NCBI GenBank assembly: GCA_900314905.1 | Contig: OMXA01000007.1 | Location: 27,208 to 91,207, forward strand | Reading direction: 5' to 3' | Source: an uncultured Erysipelotrichaceae bacterium | Lineage (GTDB): Bacteria; Bacillota_I; Bacilli_A; Erysipelotrichales; Erysipelotrichaceae | DNA length: 64,000 bases | Shown: piece after piece, positions 63,334 to 64,000 of the stretch | Numbering within the stretch: position 1 is the first letter of the stretch | Layout: each line of letters starts with the position of its first letter | The notes under the pieces: generated by a model | What the model saw: only the letters and a program-made list of their open reading frames with translations | The model's database searches: none | Told to the model about the DNA's origin: nothing | Program-made: the position numbers and the translations under genes

Positions 63334-63362
63334 GAAAGCTTGGAATAATCTGAGCTTTTTCT
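63334..63362 (+). terminator. Probable terminator after the radical SAM gene
   Basis: AAAGCT (63335-63340) pairs with AGCTTT (63353-63358), followed by a T run. The stem is short and the loop long. Confidence 0.5.
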
Positions 63363-63608
63363 TTATCTCTTTCTGATCCGGAGAATAAGACGATTCTCCC
63401 TGAGGATTAAAAGGAATGCCAAGAGCCTTCACATAGTCATGCGGTCTTTCTTAATGCTCGACAGGATGGCTCTGCGGAACAAGAATAAACGGGATATTAG
63501 TGCGTTTGCAAAGCATCGCTTGCCTGGCTGAATACTGCCTGCAAGCACAGCTTTCTTGAAGAACCTGCCCATGTCAGGTAAACCGGAAGAGCCGGAAGGA
63601 GAAAAGGT

Positions 63609-64000
63609 ATGGAATTTTCAGAACAGATCAGAGAACTCAGGAAAGAGAATCATCTGACCCAGGAAGAGATGGCCGCACGGCTGCACGTGACCCGTCAGGC
63701 TGTATCCAACTGGAAAACGGGAAGAATCTTCCTGATATCGAGATGCTGATGGAAATCTCGCTGACCTTTCAGATCTCTCTGGACCGGCTCATATTCGGAG
63801 GAGAAGAGAAGATGAATGACATGGCAGAAAAACTGATTGATGATGGCAGTGAAGGAAGACGCGCAAAAAGAAATATGGCTGCTTCCCTGTCCGGAGCAGG
63901 TCTTGTGATTGCAGGCGTATTGCTGTTTCTGATGAAAGGCGCATCTGTGGAATATATAGATGCAGCAGGCATCCTGCATGAGAACTTCTGGATGATCGGG
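63609..64000 (+). pseudogene. XRE-family regulator with membrane tail, frameshifted (3' end outside window)
   Basis: GGAGAAAAGG precedes an ATG that opens a Cro/C1-type helix-turn-helix (E-M-A-A-R-L-H-V-T-R-Q-A-V-S-N-W). The frame hits a TGA at 63747. The expected continuation (N-G-K-N-L-P-D-I-E-M-L) is in the next frame from about 63715 and then stays open to the window end, with a membrane helix. The break is at T-G-G-A-A-A-A-C, where one G is missing relative to W-E-N-G. So a one-base deletion split the gene, unless it is a sequencing error. Such regulators with membrane segments are common in Bacillota. Confidence 0.75.

Larger units (their letters stand above)
63243..63608. other. Gap with tmRNA 3'-end copy, terminator and a possible gene relic
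   Basis: A 366-base gap. It holds the ssrA-like repeat (63306-63326), a terminator, and on the minus strand (about 63335-63510) a protein-like frame interrupted by a TAA (for example S-H-P-V-E-H, stop, E-R-P-H-D-Y-V-K-A-L-G-I-P-F) that may be a decayed gene. I could not identify it. Confidence 0.4.

Overview
The window reads as a chromosome segment of a Gram-positive, low-complexity-envelope member of the Bacillota, most likely of the Erysipelotrichia (inference). The clues are a paired GlgC/GlgD glycogen synthesis system, GdpP and FtsEX, strong AGGAGG ribosome binding sites, several UUG starts, and the order rpsF-ssb-rpsR ... yybS-gdpP-rplI-dnaB ... walJ-htrA-rlmH. Most genes point rightward and are packed with short overlaps. 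Base composition is moderate except for a clearly AT-rich block at about 50.9-54.4 kb.

Layout. 1-5 kb: end of ahpC, a VanZ-like protein on the minus strand, a YitT-like protein, then ftsE-ftsX with a secreted coiled-coil/M23 hydrolase (FtsEX-activated cell wall hydrolysis). 5-12.8 kb: S41 protease, uvrB, a kinase-less PASTA protein and an FtsX-like permease/ATPase pair. 12.8-15.8 kb: patatin (minus strand), an Lrp-type regulator with an aminotransferase, and a DUF1653 protein. 15.8-19.7 kb: a tnpB relic, rpsF-ssb-rpsR, a BlaI/M56 pair and a secreted protein gene with a stop at codon 3. 19.8-28.4 kb: yybS-gdpP-rplI-dnaB-M23-walJ-htrA-rlmH. 28.5-30.4 kb: a lipoprotein, chorismate mutase and ptsH. 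30.4-48.8 kb: a carbon storage region (phosphoglucomutase, glgB, glgP, pullulanase, glgC, glgD, glgA), interrupted by a DUF885 peptidase, a defective-looking hydrolase, ung and folC. 48.8-51.4 kb: a minus-strand set of lipoproteins and small secreted proteins with an IS200-type transposase. 51.4-54.4 kb: an agr-like quorum-sensing island. 54.5-62.1 kb: pgk-tpiA-eno, a membrane protein, secG, rnr, smpB and ssrA (tmRNA). 62.1-64 kb: a radical SAM gene bounded by a degenerate copy of the tmRNA 3' end, then a frameshifted XRE regulator that leaves the window.

How it fits together. Glucose phosphates are interconverted by the phosphoglucomutase, polymerised by GlgC/GlgD/GlgA/GlgB, and mobilised by GlgP and pullulanase; HPr (ptsH) and lower glycolysis (pgk, tpiA, eno) are nearby. 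Envelope growth is represented by FtsEX, two M23 hydrolases, the PASTA protein and WalJ. Trans-translation (smpB, ssrA, rnr) is a compact unit.

The most unusual observations are: (1) an AT-rich agr-like locus whose promoter carries a 21-bp-period direct repeat typical of LytTR regulators, whose agrB may be leaderless, and for which no agrD can be seen; (2) two exported-protein genes each with an in-frame stop right after the ATG (codons 2 and 3); (3) three proteins with a lost catalytic residue (HtrA-like His to Glu, alpha/beta hydrolase Ser to Gly, IS200 transposase Tyr to Cys); (4) an M56 peptidase with a thioredoxin-like tail in place of a beta-lactam sensor; (5) an enolase with a Lys/Ala/Pro-rich tail; and (6) twin palindromes upstream of ptsH.
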